Shown piece after piece: positions 17,838 to 26,313 of a stretch of DNA of 64,000 bases; positions within the stretch are counted from its first letter, which is position 1, and the number at the start of each line of letters is the position of its first letter. The stretch is from Actinomadura xylanilytica. Lineage in GTDB: Bacteria; Actinomycetota; Actinomycetes; Streptosporangiales; Streptosporangiaceae. The notes below the pieces were generated by a model. That model was given only the letters and a program-made list of their open reading frames with translations. It did not search any database and was not told the DNA's origin. The position numbers were made by a program, and so were the translations under genes. The stretch is from assembly GCF_030283145.1 (NCBI RefSeq), contig NZ_JASNWE010000002.1, forward strand, positions 372,001 through 436,000, in the 5' to 3' direction.

Positions 17838-18908
17838 TCACAGGCAGGTCGACCGCATGAGGTCCAGGTAGCGGCCCGCCCAGTCGCGGAAGGTCCACGC
17901 CTCGGGCCACCAGCGCAGCCCCCGGCGCTGGAAGAACTCCCACAGCAGGGCGCGGTCGAGCAGCAGGTAGGCCGCGGCCCGCTGGGGGAAGCCCGGCCTG
18001 GGCGGCCTCCGCGCGAGGTAGGCGGTCAGGAAGGCGCGGGCCGGCTCGGGGCCCTCGTCGAGGTAGGAGCAGAGCGTCCGCGGCAGATCGGACTCGGCGT
18101 CGCCGAAGTAGGACTGGGCGAGGTCGAAGACGCCGCCGACCGTCCACCTCCCGCCATCGTGGACGACGACCAGGTTGCCCTCCTTGTAGTCCTCCATGAC
18201 CAGGCGGGGCTGGAAGGGGACGGCGATCGCCGGGGCGCCGGCCGCCATGACGGACCCGGCCCAGGCCAGGTCGGCGGAGGTGGTCGCGCCCCGGTCGTGC
18301 GCGCGTGCGGTGGCGAGCCGGGCTTGGACGCGGTCCGCCGCCCACCTGCCGTACTCGGACGGCCCGGGGTACGTCCGCGCGGGATCCGGCAGCGCCCAGG
18401 CGGAGGCGTCGGCCGGCTCCAGGGGGACGACGGCCTGGGCGGCCGGGTGGTAGCGGCCGGGATGGTCCCAGGTGAGCGCGTGCATCTCGGCGAGGTTCTC
18501 GCCGAGCGCGCGGGCCACGTCCCTCCTCTGCGCGGGCTCCAGGCGGTCGCGGACCTCCGGGTCGGACAGGTGCAGGCCGGGCATCCGCGGCATGACGGCG
18601 TAGCTCCAGCCGAAGATCCCAGTGCCCGTGTCGATCCGGTACGGCCAGGGCACCGGGACCCGGGTGCCCTGGGACAGGGCGCGCGTGTAGAAGTGCTCGG
18701 CTTGGAACTGCCCGGGGTAATGGGGGTTTCCGCGCAGCACATGTTCACCGGTGCTGCTCGTCAGGAAGAGATTCTGCCCGAAGTGCCCGTGCGGAATCGG
18801 CTCGGCGTGAATCAGGTGGCCAAGCCGGAAGTGGTCGAGAGCCGCCTGGAGCTGGTGCCCGGATATCCGTCCGAGGCGTTCCGAGTAGAGGCGTGCCGAC
18901 GTGTCCAT
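17838..18908 (-). CDS. Aminoglycoside phosphotransferase-fold (APH/choline kinase-like) protein
   Basis: A 356-residue kinase-fold protein. The phosphate-binding loop region is PIPHGHFGQNLFL, HVLRG follows, and a catalytic-loop equivalent is MEDYKEGNLVVV with the metal-binding Asp in VGGVFDLAQSYFGD. The usual HxD is altered to an ED form, so the substrate is uncertain; a resistance role should not be assumed. The start at 18908 has AGAGGA about 6 nt upstream. The first 164 bp lie inside the 3' end of the glycosyltransferase frame, an unusually long same-strand overlap. Confidence 0.8.
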   Translation of the reverse strand: MDTSARLYSERLGRISGHQLQAALDHFRLGHLIHAEPIPHGHFGQNLFLTSSTGEHVLRGNPHYPGQFQAEHFYTRALSQGTRVPVPWPYRIDTGTGIFGWSYAVMPRMPGLHLSDPEVRDRLEPAQRRDVARALGENLAEMHALTWDHPGRYHPAAQAVVPLEPADASAWALPDPARTYPGPSEYGRWAADRVQARLATARAHDRGATTSADLAWAGSVMAAGAPAIAVPFQPRLVMEDYKEGNLVVVHDGGRWTVGGVFDLAQSYFGDAESDLPRTLCSYLDEGPEPARAFLTAYLARRPPRPGFPQRAAAYLLLDRALLWEFFQRRGLRWWPEAWTFRDWAGRYLDLMRSTCL

Positions 18909-20466
18909 GCCCTTCCTCTCGCATTCTCCGTCCGGCGCCGAACCAGCTCCGCCGGATGAAGCCGAGGAGCAGGACGCCGTAGTTCACCACCCAGAAGACC
19001 GACCCCAGGTCGATTCCGGCGAGCAGCCCACCCGGGTACTTCTGCGCGACGTGGCGGACCAATGCTCCGGCCAGGAGCAGAACCAGGACGATCTGCGGGG
19101 CGACCTCCTTCAGGTGCACGCCCGCCAGCGGCACCTTGCGCGTCACGCGGTATTCCGGTTTACGCCGCGGCCCGTAGAGGACGGCGCGCAGGCAGGCGTT
19201 GGTGTAGACGAATGCCATGCCCACCCACATCTGTTTGGCCCGCCACACCTCCCTCCAGGACGTTCCATTTCCGAGGACGAACATGTACAGGCTGAGCAGC
19301 GTGACATAGAAGAGGGAGTACCCGATGTGCGCGACGACGTCGGCCCGGAACAACCGGACGTCGAAGAGCAGGCAGAACGCCGGCGTCAGGATCAGCATCA
19401 GGGTGGGGATGCTGGACAGGTAGAAGAGGCCCATTTCCAGAAACTGGAGCCGCTGCCGGAACGACAGTCCCCGGGCCGTCATCGGCGACTTCCAGAAGAA
19501 GATCCTCAGCGTGTCGAGCGCCCACGTGCCGAGCTGTTTGTAGACGTTCGGGACGTCCTCCGGCGCGACTTGGCCGATGGCGCCGTCGATGGGCAGGTAC
19601 GCCCCGTGCAGGCCGTGTTGGAGGGCCACGTAGCCGGAGTAGAGGTCCTCGACGAGATTCCAGGTGGGGAACCCGCCGATCCGCTCCAGGTGCGTCCTCC
19701 GCCACACCAGGCCACTGCCGCACGGGAACACCGAATCGGTGGCGGCGCGCGAAAGCAGGATGCCCCGGTAGAAGAACCTCCGCCGGTTCCCGAACGGGTC
19801 GCCGGGGCTCACCACCGCGTCCTTGACCGTCTGCACGAACGCGATCCGCGGCCGGTGGACGAGGTGGCCGACCGTGTACCGCAGGAATTCCGGATCGCCG
19901 ACCAGGTCGTCGGCGTCGCGCGTCTCGACGAACTCGACGGCCGGATGCGCGCGCACGATGAATTCGAGCATCGAGTTGAGATTGCCGTCCTTGGCGTCGC
20001 CCCGCCGCTCGGATGTGCGTTTGAGTGGCGGCGAATGGTAATGGAGAAGGACCGACGGGAACCGTTCACCGAGGTCCTGGACCATGTCGCGCACGGCCGC
20101 GCGGTGGCCGTCATCACCGACCACCACGGCGAGCCGGTCGTGCGGCCAATCCTGGGCGAGCACGCTTTCGAGCGTGCGCCGCACCATGTCGACCGGCTCG
20201 TTGTAGGTGGGAACGATGACGGCCACCAGCGGCTCAGCGAACGGCGCGGGCGCGGAAACGGCCGGCGGCAGCCGGTGCCAGTTGTTGTGGACGGTGACGA
20301 AAAGCAGCAGAACCAGAAATGTGTTCGCCAGCAGAAAAGGAAGGGACAGCCAGAGATCGACGATCGTCATGTCGACGACGATCCACCCGATATACACCAG
20401 CGACGCCGCGACCAGGATGGCACCGATCATCCGCCGGACGAGGTCACTTCTCCAGGGATTCCTCAC
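18745..20466 (-). CDS. Membrane GT2 glycosyltransferase, cellulose-synthase-like
   Basis: Processive-type glycosyltransferase of 573 residues. Two N-terminal membrane helices (MIGAILVAASLVYIGWIVV; LLANTFLVLLLFVTV) precede the GT-A domain with VIVPTYNEP, VVGDDGH, ETRDADD and NLVEDLYSG, then KQLGTWALD at the QxxRW position. At least five C-terminal helices follow. It probably extends a beta-linked polysaccharide at the membrane. The natural family end lies near GAGRRMREEG; the remaining roughly 50 codons are Pro/Arg-rich and overlap the next gene, as if an ancestral stop was lost. It is divergent from the UDP-xylose synthase-like gene 74 bp away. Confidence 0.9.
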   Translation of the reverse strand: MRNPWRSDLVRRMIGAILVAASLVYIGWIVVDMTIVDLWLSLPFLLANTFLVLLLFVTVHNNWHRLPPAVSAPAPFAEPLVAVIVPTYNEPVDMVRRTLESVLAQDWPHDRLAVVVGDDGHRAAVRDMVQDLGERFPSVLLHYHSPPLKRTSERRGDAKDGNLNSMLEFIVRAHPAVEFVETRDADDLVGDPEFLRYTVGHLVHRPRIAFVQTVKDAVVSPGDPFGNRRRFFYRGILLSRAATDSVFPCGSGLVWRRTHLERIGGFPTWNLVEDLYSGYVALQHGLHGAYLPIDGAIGQVAPEDVPNVYKQLGTWALDTLRIFFWKSPMTARGLSFRQRLQFLEMGLFYLSSIPTLMLILTPAFCLLFDVRLFRADVVAHIGYSLFYVTLLSLYMFVLGNGTSWREVWRAKQMWVGMAFVYTNACLRAVLYGPRRKPEYRVTRKVPLAGVHLKEVAPQIVLVLLLAGALVRHVAQKYPGGLLAGIDLGSVFWVVNYGVLLLGFIRRSWFGAGRRMREEGHGHVGTPLLGTPRTDIRAPAPGGSRPLPAWPPDSRRADSARALRAESLPDEQHR

Positions 20467-20540
20467 GAAACTTCGGGGAGCGGATTACACTGGCCGGCAT
20501 GCTGCGGCGTCCCGGCATGCCGGCGGATCTCACCTGAGAT

Positions 20541-21584
20541 GTGACGCTCAGTCGGACGAACCTGGTGGTAAATGTGCACGATCTGCCGCATCGCCCGTTC
20601 CAGCGCGCCGTAGTGACCGGCGGCGCCGGATTTCTCGGATCCCACCTCTGCGAGCGCCTCCTGCACCGGGGAATTGAGGTGCTGTGCCTCGACAACTTCA
20701 TCACCGGATCGCGGTCCAACGTCGCGCACCTCATCGCGGACGAGCGATTCCGGCTCATCCACTGTGACGTCACCACCGCCGTCCAGGTTCACGGCCCGGT
20801 CGACCTGGTGCTCCATTTCGCCTCGCCCGCGTCCCCGGCCGACTACCTGCGGCTGCCGATCCACACCCTCAAGGTCGGCAGCATCGGCACCCTGCACGCG
20901 CTCGACCTCGCCCGCGAGAAGCGGGCGCGGTTCGTGCTCGCGTCCACCTCGGAGGTGTACGGGGATCCGCTCGAGCACCCGCAGCGGGAGTCGTACTGGG
21001 GAAACGTCAATCCGGTCGGCCCGCGCAGCGTCTACGACGAGGCGAAGCGCTTCGCCGAGGCGCTGACCACGGCGTACCGGGCGAGCCACGGCGTCGACAC
21101 CGCGATCGTCCGGATCTTCAACACCTTCGGCCCGCGGATGCGGCCGGGCGACGGGCGCGCCATCCCCACGTTCATCCGCCAGGCGCTGTCCGGGGAGCCC
21201 ATCACGGTGACCGGCGACGGCCGCCAGACCCGGTCCATCTGCTACGTCGACGACACCGTCGACGGCGTCCTCGCGCTCGCGGGCGGCCGGCACCCCGGCC
21301 CCGTCAACATCGGCGGCACCGAGGAGGTGACGATGCTCGACCTCGCCCTGCACGTCCGCGGGCTCGCCGGGTCCCGCTCACCGATCGACCTGGTCGACAG
21401 CCCGGTGGACGACCCACGGATGCGTCGGCCCGACACGGCCGTCGCCCGCGAGGCCCTCGGCTGGGCGCCGAAGGTCCCCTGCTCCGAGGGTCTCCAGCGC
21501 ACCATCGCCTGGTTCGAGGAGCGGCTCGCGGCCGGGCGGCCCCGGGGAGGGGCGCCGGGCCCGGTTCCCTCGATCGGGGCCTGA
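20541..21584 (+). CDS. NAD-dependent epimerase/dehydratase, probable UDP-glucuronate decarboxylase (UDP-xylose synthase)
   Basis: Extended SDR of 347 residues. It has VVTGGAGFLGSHLCERLL, HFASPASPADY, STSEVYGDP, then YWGNVNPVGPRSVYDEAKR, a block highly characteristic of UDP-glucuronate decarboxylases and containing the catalytic YxxxK, and RIFNTFGPRM. The expected reaction is UDP-glucuronate to UDP-xylose with NAD+ kept in the site. The annotated GTG 20541 lacks a clear ribosome binding site; GTG 20574, preceded by GGTGG, is an equally good start. Its divergent neighbour could use the sugar nucleotide. Confidence 0.87.
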   Translation: MTLSRTNLVVNVHDLPHRPFQRAVVTGGAGFLGSHLCERLLHRGIEVLCLDNFITGSRSNVAHLIADERFRLIHCDVTTAVQVHGPVDLVLHFASPASPADYLRLPIHTLKVGSIGTLHALDLAREKRARFVLASTSEVYGDPLEHPQRESYWGNVNPVGPRSVYDEAKRFAEALTTAYRASHGVDTAIVRIFNTFGPRMRPGDGRAIPTFIRQALSGEPITVTGDGRQTRSICYVDDTVDGVLALAGGRHPGPVNIGGTEEVTMLDLALHVRGLAGSRSPIDLVDSPVDDPRMRRPDTAVAREALGWAPKVPCSEGLQRTIAWFEERLAAGRPRGGAPGPVPSIGA

Positions 21585-21634
21585 GCGACCGTCCCCCAAG
21601 ACCCGGTCCCCGGCCCGGCCACCGGGCCCGGCGG

Positions 21635-22861
21635 TCATGATCCGCACGGCAGGTCCACGCGGAGCGTCGTGCCCGCCCCGCGCGGGCTGTCGATGCGGGT
21701 GGATCCGTCGAGCGCCGCCACCCGGCGGCGGATGCCCGCCAGGCCGCTGCCCGCCTCCGCCCCCGGCTCGGCGCCGCCCCTGCCGTCGTCCTGCGCGACG
21801 ATCCGCAGGCGCGCGCCCTCGCGGCGGACCGTGACGCGGGCGTGGCCCGCGCCGCTGTGCTTGGCGATGTTGGTGAGCGCCTCGGCGACGACGAAGTAGG
21901 CGGCGGCCTCGACCGCCGCGGGCGCCCGTCCGGTGTCGAACTCGGTCTCGACCGGGATCGGCTGCCCGGCCGCGAGCGCCCGGAGCGCCCCGTCCAGGCC
22001 CCGGTCGGCCAGGATGGGCGGGTAGATGCCGCGGATCACCGCCCGCAACTGGGTGAGGGCCTCCTCCACCCCCTCCCGCGCCTCCAGGAAGAGCGCGCGG
22101 GCCGCCCCGGGATCGGCCTCGAACCGCCGGTCGGCGAGCCCGAGGCGCAGCGCGACGGCGACGAGCTGGGCCTGGGTGCCGTCGTGCAGGTCCCGTTCGA
22201 TGCGGCGCAGCTCGGCGCCGTGCGCCTCCAGGGCGTCGGCGCGCGTCTCGGCGAGCTGCTCGACGCGCTCGGCGAGGCTGGTGCCGCGGGTGGGACGCAG
22301 CAGCGCCTCCGACATCTGGGCCTGCCAGCGCGCGAACCGCGGCACCAGCCACACCAGCAGGAAAACGTACAGGGCCACCTGGAGGAACGGCAGCGTCAGC
22401 GCCTTCGTCCAGCTGTCGAGCGTGACGAACGCGGACTGCGATCCCGCCGGCGCCGCCCACCACCACAGCGGCAGGGAGAGCCCGTAGGGGAGCGCCGGCC
22501 ACAGCGACACCGCGACGACGGTCATCATCACGCCGGTGAGCCCGTGCGCCGCCATCCAGGCCGCGTCCCGCCACACCACCGGGGACCTGACCAGGACCTT
22601 CCCCTGCTCCAGGCCGCCGCCCCGCGACCGCCGGTACGGCTCGGGGATCTCGCGGCCCAGCAGCGCCCCCGCCCGGCGCCGCTCGGCGTTCGCGAGCGCG
22701 CGCAGCGGCTTCACGGCGTCCGGCAGCCAGGGCAGCGCGATGACCAGCAGCAGCACGAACGCCGTCAGCGGCACGAGGCCGATCAGCGCGGGCACGGACG
22801 TGCGCAGGCTCACGACCAGCCGGCCGGTCGCGTCCGCGCTGCGCCTCAGGGGCTTGTTCAT
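21635..22861 (-). CDS. Orphan sensor histidine kinase, DesK/NarX (HisKA_3) type
   Basis: Membrane kinase of 408 residues. Three hydrophobic regions occupy the N-terminal half (LIGLVPLTAFVLLLVIALPW; MMTVVAVSLWPAL; LQVALYVFLLVWLVP). The phosphoacceptor His is in RIERDLHDGTQAQLVAV, and the ATPase domain has an N-box (EALTNIAKHS) and QDDGRGG then GSGLAGI. No response regulator is adjacent, so its partner is unknown. It is divergent from a FtsX-type ABC exporter and may regulate it through the inverted repeat between them. Confidence 0.92.
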   Translation of the reverse strand: MNKPLRRSADATGRLVVSLRTSVPALIGLVPLTAFVLLLVIALPWLPDAVKPLRALANAERRRAGALLGREIPEPYRRSRGGGLEQGKVLVRSPVVWRDAAWMAAHGLTGVMMTVVAVSLWPALPYGLSLPLWWWAAPAGSQSAFVTLDSWTKALTLPFLQVALYVFLLVWLVPRFARWQAQMSEALLRPTRGTSLAERVEQLAETRADALEAHGAELRRIERDLHDGTQAQLVAVALRLGLADRRFEADPGAARALFLEAREGVEEALTQLRAVIRGIYPPILADRGLDGALRALAAGQPIPVETEFDTGRAPAAVEAAAYFVVAEALTNIAKHSGAGHARVTVRREGARLRIVAQDDGRGGAEPGAEAGSGLAGIRRRVAALDGSTRIDSPRGAGTTLRVDLPCGS

Positions 22862-22955
22862 GTCACCTCGCGGATCGCCGGGAAAGGCACAGAGCCCTCA
22901 CTTCACGTTCACGCTAAGAGCGCACGAGGCCCGGCACACCGGGGCGTGCCCCCCG

Positions 22956-22985
22956 ACCGCTGGTGTAGCGGGCTACACCAGCGGT
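22956..22985. promoter_or_regulatory. Perfect 30-bp inverted repeat (operator) between kinase and ABC genes
   Basis: ACCGCTGGTGTAGC (22956-22969), GG, then GCTACACCAGCGGT (22972-22985) form perfect 14-bp arms. It lies about 95 bp upstream of the kinase start and 84 bp upstream of the ABC ATPase start. A TAGATT box at 23026-23031 could be the -10 of the ABC operon. The position suits a transcription-factor site rather than a terminator, because both flanking genes are divergent. Confidence 0.65.
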
Positions 22986-23068
22986 TCGGGAGTGTGCGCT
23001 CATGTGCCCGCCCCCCTCCGAAACCTAGATTCGACCAGGTGAGAGACGCCGCCCACCCGGAGGGAAAC

Positions 23069-23800
23069 ATGACCACCACTACAGTCCAGGCGACCGCGGA
23101 GGCGGTGCGCCTGGAGTCGGTGACCAAGACCTACGGCGCCGTCCGCGCCCTGGACGGCGTCACGTGGACGTTCCCGCGAGGCGGCTTCACCGCGGTCATG
23201 GGGCCGTCCGGGTCGGGCAAGAGCACCTTCCTGCACTGCGCGTCGGGGCTCGACCGGCCCAGCGAGGGCGGCGTCCGGATCGGCGGGGTCGACATCGGCC
23301 GGCTCAGCGAGGCCAAGCGGACGCTGCTGCGGCGCAAGCGGATCGGCTTCGTCTTCCAGGACTTCAACCTGATCCCGTCCATGGACGTCGAGCAGAACAT
23401 CACGCTCCCGCTCCAGCTCGGCGGCCTGGAGGCCGACCCGGCGTGGCTGGCGGAGGTGGTGCGCCGGGTCGGGCTGGCCGACCGGCTGCGGCACCGCCCG
23501 TCCGAGCTGTCGGGCGGCCAGCAGCAGCGCGCGGCGCTGGCCCGCGCCCTGGTGACCCGCCCCGAGGTGGTCTTCGCCGACGAGCCGACGGGGGCGCTCG
23601 ACCCGCGCACGGCCCGCGAGGTCCTCCGGCTCCTGCGCGAGGCGGTCGACACGACCGGCCAGACGCTCGTGCTGGTGACCCACGACCCGCTGGCGGCGGC
23701 CTGGGCCGACTCGGCCGTGTTCCTCAGCCGCGGCCGGATCGTCGACGAGATGCTCCGCCCGACCGCCGCCGCCGTGGCGTCCCGCTGGGAGTCGCTGTGA
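23069..23800 (+). CDS. ABC transporter ATP-binding protein (MacB/LolD type)
   Basis: ATPase of 243 residues. Walker A is MGPSGSGKST, the Q-loop is VFQDFNLIPS, the signature is ELSGGQQQR, Walker B is VVFADEPTGALD, and the switch His is in LVTHDP. The FQDFNLI and EPTGALD forms are those of ATPases that pair with FtsX-type permeases. GGAGGG lies 5 nt upstream of the ATG. Its stop overlaps the permease GTG (GTGA). Confidence 0.95.
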   Translation: MTTTTVQATAEAVRLESVTKTYGAVRALDGVTWTFPRGGFTAVMGPSGSGKSTFLHCASGLDRPSEGGVRIGGVDIGRLSEAKRTLLRRKRIGFVFQDFNLIPSMDVEQNITLPLQLGGLEADPAWLAEVVRRVGLADRLRHRPSELSGGQQQRAALARALVTRPEVVFADEPTGALDPRTAREVLRLLREAVDTTGQTLVLVTHDPLAAAWADSAVFLSRGRIVDEMLRPTAAAVASRWESL

Positions 23801-26238
23801 CGAGGAACAAGGGCGCGTTCGCCGGGGTGTTCGCGGCGCTGCTGTTCGCCGCCGCGCTGATCGGCGCGTGCGGGGTGCTGGTGGAGTCGGCGGCGCGGGC
23901 GCACGCGCCGGTCCAGCGGTTCGGCGCCGCCGAGGCGGTCGTGACGGGGCGGCAGAGCGTCAAGGTGCGGGTGAAGCGGATCGGCGAGGGGCCGGAGGAG
24001 CAGAGCCGCCCGCTGGCCGAGCACACCCGGGTCCAGGCCGCCGTGGCGCAGCGGCTGCGGACCGTCCCCGGCGTCCGGGGCGTGGTCGCGGACGTGTCCT
24101 TCCCCGTCCTGGCGCCCTCGGGGCAGGTGCTGAACGGCCACGGCTGGGACTCGGCCGCCCTCCGCCCCTACCGGCTGAGCGCCGGGCGGGCCCCGCAGGC
24201 ACCGGACGAGGTCGTCCTGAGCCGGTCGGCCGGTGTCGCGCCGGGCGGACAGGTCCGGTTGCAGATGAACGGGACGCCCCAGCGGTACCGGGTCACCGGG
24301 CTGGTGCCGTCCGGACCGGACGCGGCGTTCTTCACCACCGCGACGGCGGCGGCCCTGTACGGCCACCCCGGCCAGGTCGACGCCCTCGCCGTGCTCGCGG
24401 ACGCCACGGTCTCCCCCGCCGCCCTCGAGAAGGCCGCGCCCGGCCTCACCGTCGCCACCGGCCCGGCGCGCGGCGACGCCGAGGACGTGGCGGTGTCCGC
24501 CGCCCGGCCCGACATCCTCCAACTGGGCGCGTCGATCGGCGGCGTCGCGGTGATGACGGCCCTGGTGGTCGTGGGCGGGCTGATCGCCCTGTCGGTGCGG
24601 GAGCGGTCGCGCGAGTTCGCGCTGCTCCGCGCGATCGGCGCGACGCCCTGGCAGGTGCGCCGGCGGCTCCTGCGCGAGACGCTGGCGGCCGGGCTGCCCG
24701 CGGCCCTGATCGGCGGCGTCCTCTCACTGGCGCTCGGCGCCGGGATGCACGCCGCGATGGTCCACAAGGGCGTCCTGCCGGACGGCTTCGACCTGTCCCT
24801 CAGCCCCCTGCCGGCGCTGGCCGCGTTCGGCGTCACCCTGCTCGCCGCGCTCCTGACCGCGCTGGCGGCCTCGCTGCGGACCTCGCGGATCCGTCCCGTC
24901 CAGGCGCTGGGCGAGGCCGCCGTCGACCCCGCCGGGCTGCCGCGCTGGCGCGCCGTCACCGGCGTGGTGTTCCTGATCCTCGGGCTGAGCGCGCTCGGCG
25001 CGTCCACCACGACCACCGGGCCCACCGCGAACGCCTCGATCGGCGGCCTGGTCATCTCCCTGATCATCGCGACCGCCCTGCTCGGCCCGGTGGTGGCCGG
25101 GTTCGGCAACCGGGTGCTGGGCCGCGCCGTCCGGCTGGTGGCGCCGGTGAGCGGGCGGATGGCCCAGCACGCGAGCGGCGCCGCCGCCCTGCGCGCGGGG
25201 TCGGTCATCACCCCGGTCGCGCTGGCCATCGCGTTCGCCGGCACCCAGTTGTTCGCGCAGACCACGGTCGTCCAGGCGACGACCGAGCAGGCCGCAGCGG
25301 GCAACCGCGCCGACCAGGTCCTGGTGTCGGCCGGTCCCGGGCTCCCGCAGGGCGCCGCCGACGCCGCCCGCCGGGTGCCCGGCGTCGCCGCCGCCACGCC
25401 GGTCAAGAACACCACCGTGGTGATGGCGGTCAAGGAGCTGGGCGAGAAGAACCTGCAATCCCTGACCGCCCGGGGCATCGGCGCCGGGTTCGAGGCGACG
25501 ATGGACCCGAAGCCGACCGCCGGCCGGATCGGCGACCTGCGCGACGGAACCGTCGCGCTCAACCGGGACGTCGCCGGCGGCCTCCGCGTCGGCTCCACGG
25601 CCCCGCTCTGGCTCGGCGACGGAACCCTCATCAAGCCCCGCGTGGTCGCGCTGTACGAGCGCGGTCTCGGCTTCGGCGACGTGCTGCTCCCCCATGCCGT
25701 GGTCGCCGCGCACTCCTCCACAAGCCTGGACGACAACGTCCTGGTCAAGGGGAAGGCCGACCTCCGGCCGGTCGGCGCCGCCTACACCGGAGTCCACGCC
25801 ATGGACCGCGCCGAGTTCGGCGCCAGGTTCTCCCAGCAGCTCCGGCTCCAGGGCTTCGTCGGCTACGTGGTCGTCCTGGCGATCGGCGGGTTCATCGTCA
25901 TCGGCCTGGTCACCACGCTGGCGCTGGCGACGGCGGCGCGGCGGCGCGAGTTCGCCCTGTTGCGCCTGGTCGGCGGGACGCGTCGGCAGGTGCTGCGGAT
26001 GCTGCGTCTGGAAGCGGCGATCATCCTCGGCACCGGCGCCGCCACCGGAGTCCTCATCGTCACGGTGACGCTGATGGCGCTCGCCATGGCGGTCACCGGG
26101 CTCCCGGTGCCTGCGGTCTCCCCCGTGACGGTCGCGCTGCTCCTCCTCGGCGTCGCCGGCTCCGGCGCCGCCGCGATTCTCCTCCCGGCACACGCGATGC
26201 TGCGCCGCCGCACCTCCCCCAAGATCTCCGCCTCCTGA
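23797..26238 (+). CDS. FtsX-type ABC transporter permease
   Basis: Membrane protein of 813 residues with two FtsX modules. An N-terminal helix (GVFAALLFAAALIGACGVLV) is followed by a large extracytoplasmic domain, three helices (MTALVVVGGLIALSV; LPAALIGGVLSLALGAG; LPALAAFGVTLLAALLTAL), a central hydrophobic pair, a second external domain and three final helices. EFALLRAIGATPWQVRRRL and EFALLRLVGGTRRQVLRML are the two cytoplasmic coupling motifs. Such transporters often export antimicrobial peptides or lipids, or act as mechanotransmitters; the cargo is unknown. The GTG start is coupled to the ATPase. Confidence 0.93.
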   Translation: MTRNKGAFAGVFAALLFAAALIGACGVLVESAARAHAPVQRFGAAEAVVTGRQSVKVRVKRIGEGPEEQSRPLAEHTRVQAAVAQRLRTVPGVRGVVADVSFPVLAPSGQVLNGHGWDSAALRPYRLSAGRAPQAPDEVVLSRSAGVAPGGQVRLQMNGTPQRYRVTGLVPSGPDAAFFTTATAAALYGHPGQVDALAVLADATVSPAALEKAAPGLTVATGPARGDAEDVAVSAARPDILQLGASIGGVAVMTALVVVGGLIALSVRERSREFALLRAIGATPWQVRRRLLRETLAAGLPAALIGGVLSLALGAGMHAAMVHKGVLPDGFDLSLSPLPALAAFGVTLLAALLTALAASLRTSRIRPVQALGEAAVDPAGLPRWRAVTGVVFLILGLSALGASTTTTGPTANASIGGLVISLIIATALLGPVVAGFGNRVLGRAVRLVAPVSGRMAQHASGAAALRAGSVITPVALAIAFAGTQLFAQTTVVQATTEQAAAGNRADQVLVSAGPGLPQGAADAARRVPGVAAATPVKNTTVVMAVKELGEKNLQSLTARGIGAGFEATMDPKPTAGRIGDLRDGTVALNRDVAGGLRVGSTAPLWLGDGTLIKPRVVALYERGLGFGDVLLPHAVVAAHSSTSLDDNVLVKGKADLRPVGAAYTGVHAMDRAEFGARFSQQLRLQGFVGYVVVLAIGGFIVIGLVTTLALATAARRREFALLRLVGGTRRQVLRMLRLEAAIILGTGAATGVLIVTVTLMALAMAVTGLPVPAVSPVTVALLLLGVAGSGAAAILLPAHAMLRRRTSPKISAS

Positions 26239-26247
26239 AGCCGCGCA

Positions 26248-26285
26248 GCCCCGCCCCGCCGCGGAACAGCCGGGCGGGGCGGGGC
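26248..26285. terminator. Bidirectional terminator between convergent genes
   Basis: GCCCCGCCCCGCC (26248-26260) pairs with GGCGGGGCGGGGC (26273-26285), a 13-bp GC stem with a 12-nt loop. It lies 10 bp after the permease stop and 28 bp before the convergent esterase stop. Confidence 0.75.
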
Positions 26286-26313
26286 GGGTTCATAGGTGAG
26301 GGGGAGTCGGGGG

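Noticed and set aside
17838..18908. Aminoglycoside resistance kinase
   Set aside because: The fold fits APH, but the catalytic HxD is altered and the context is polysaccharide genes, so a resistance role is not supported.
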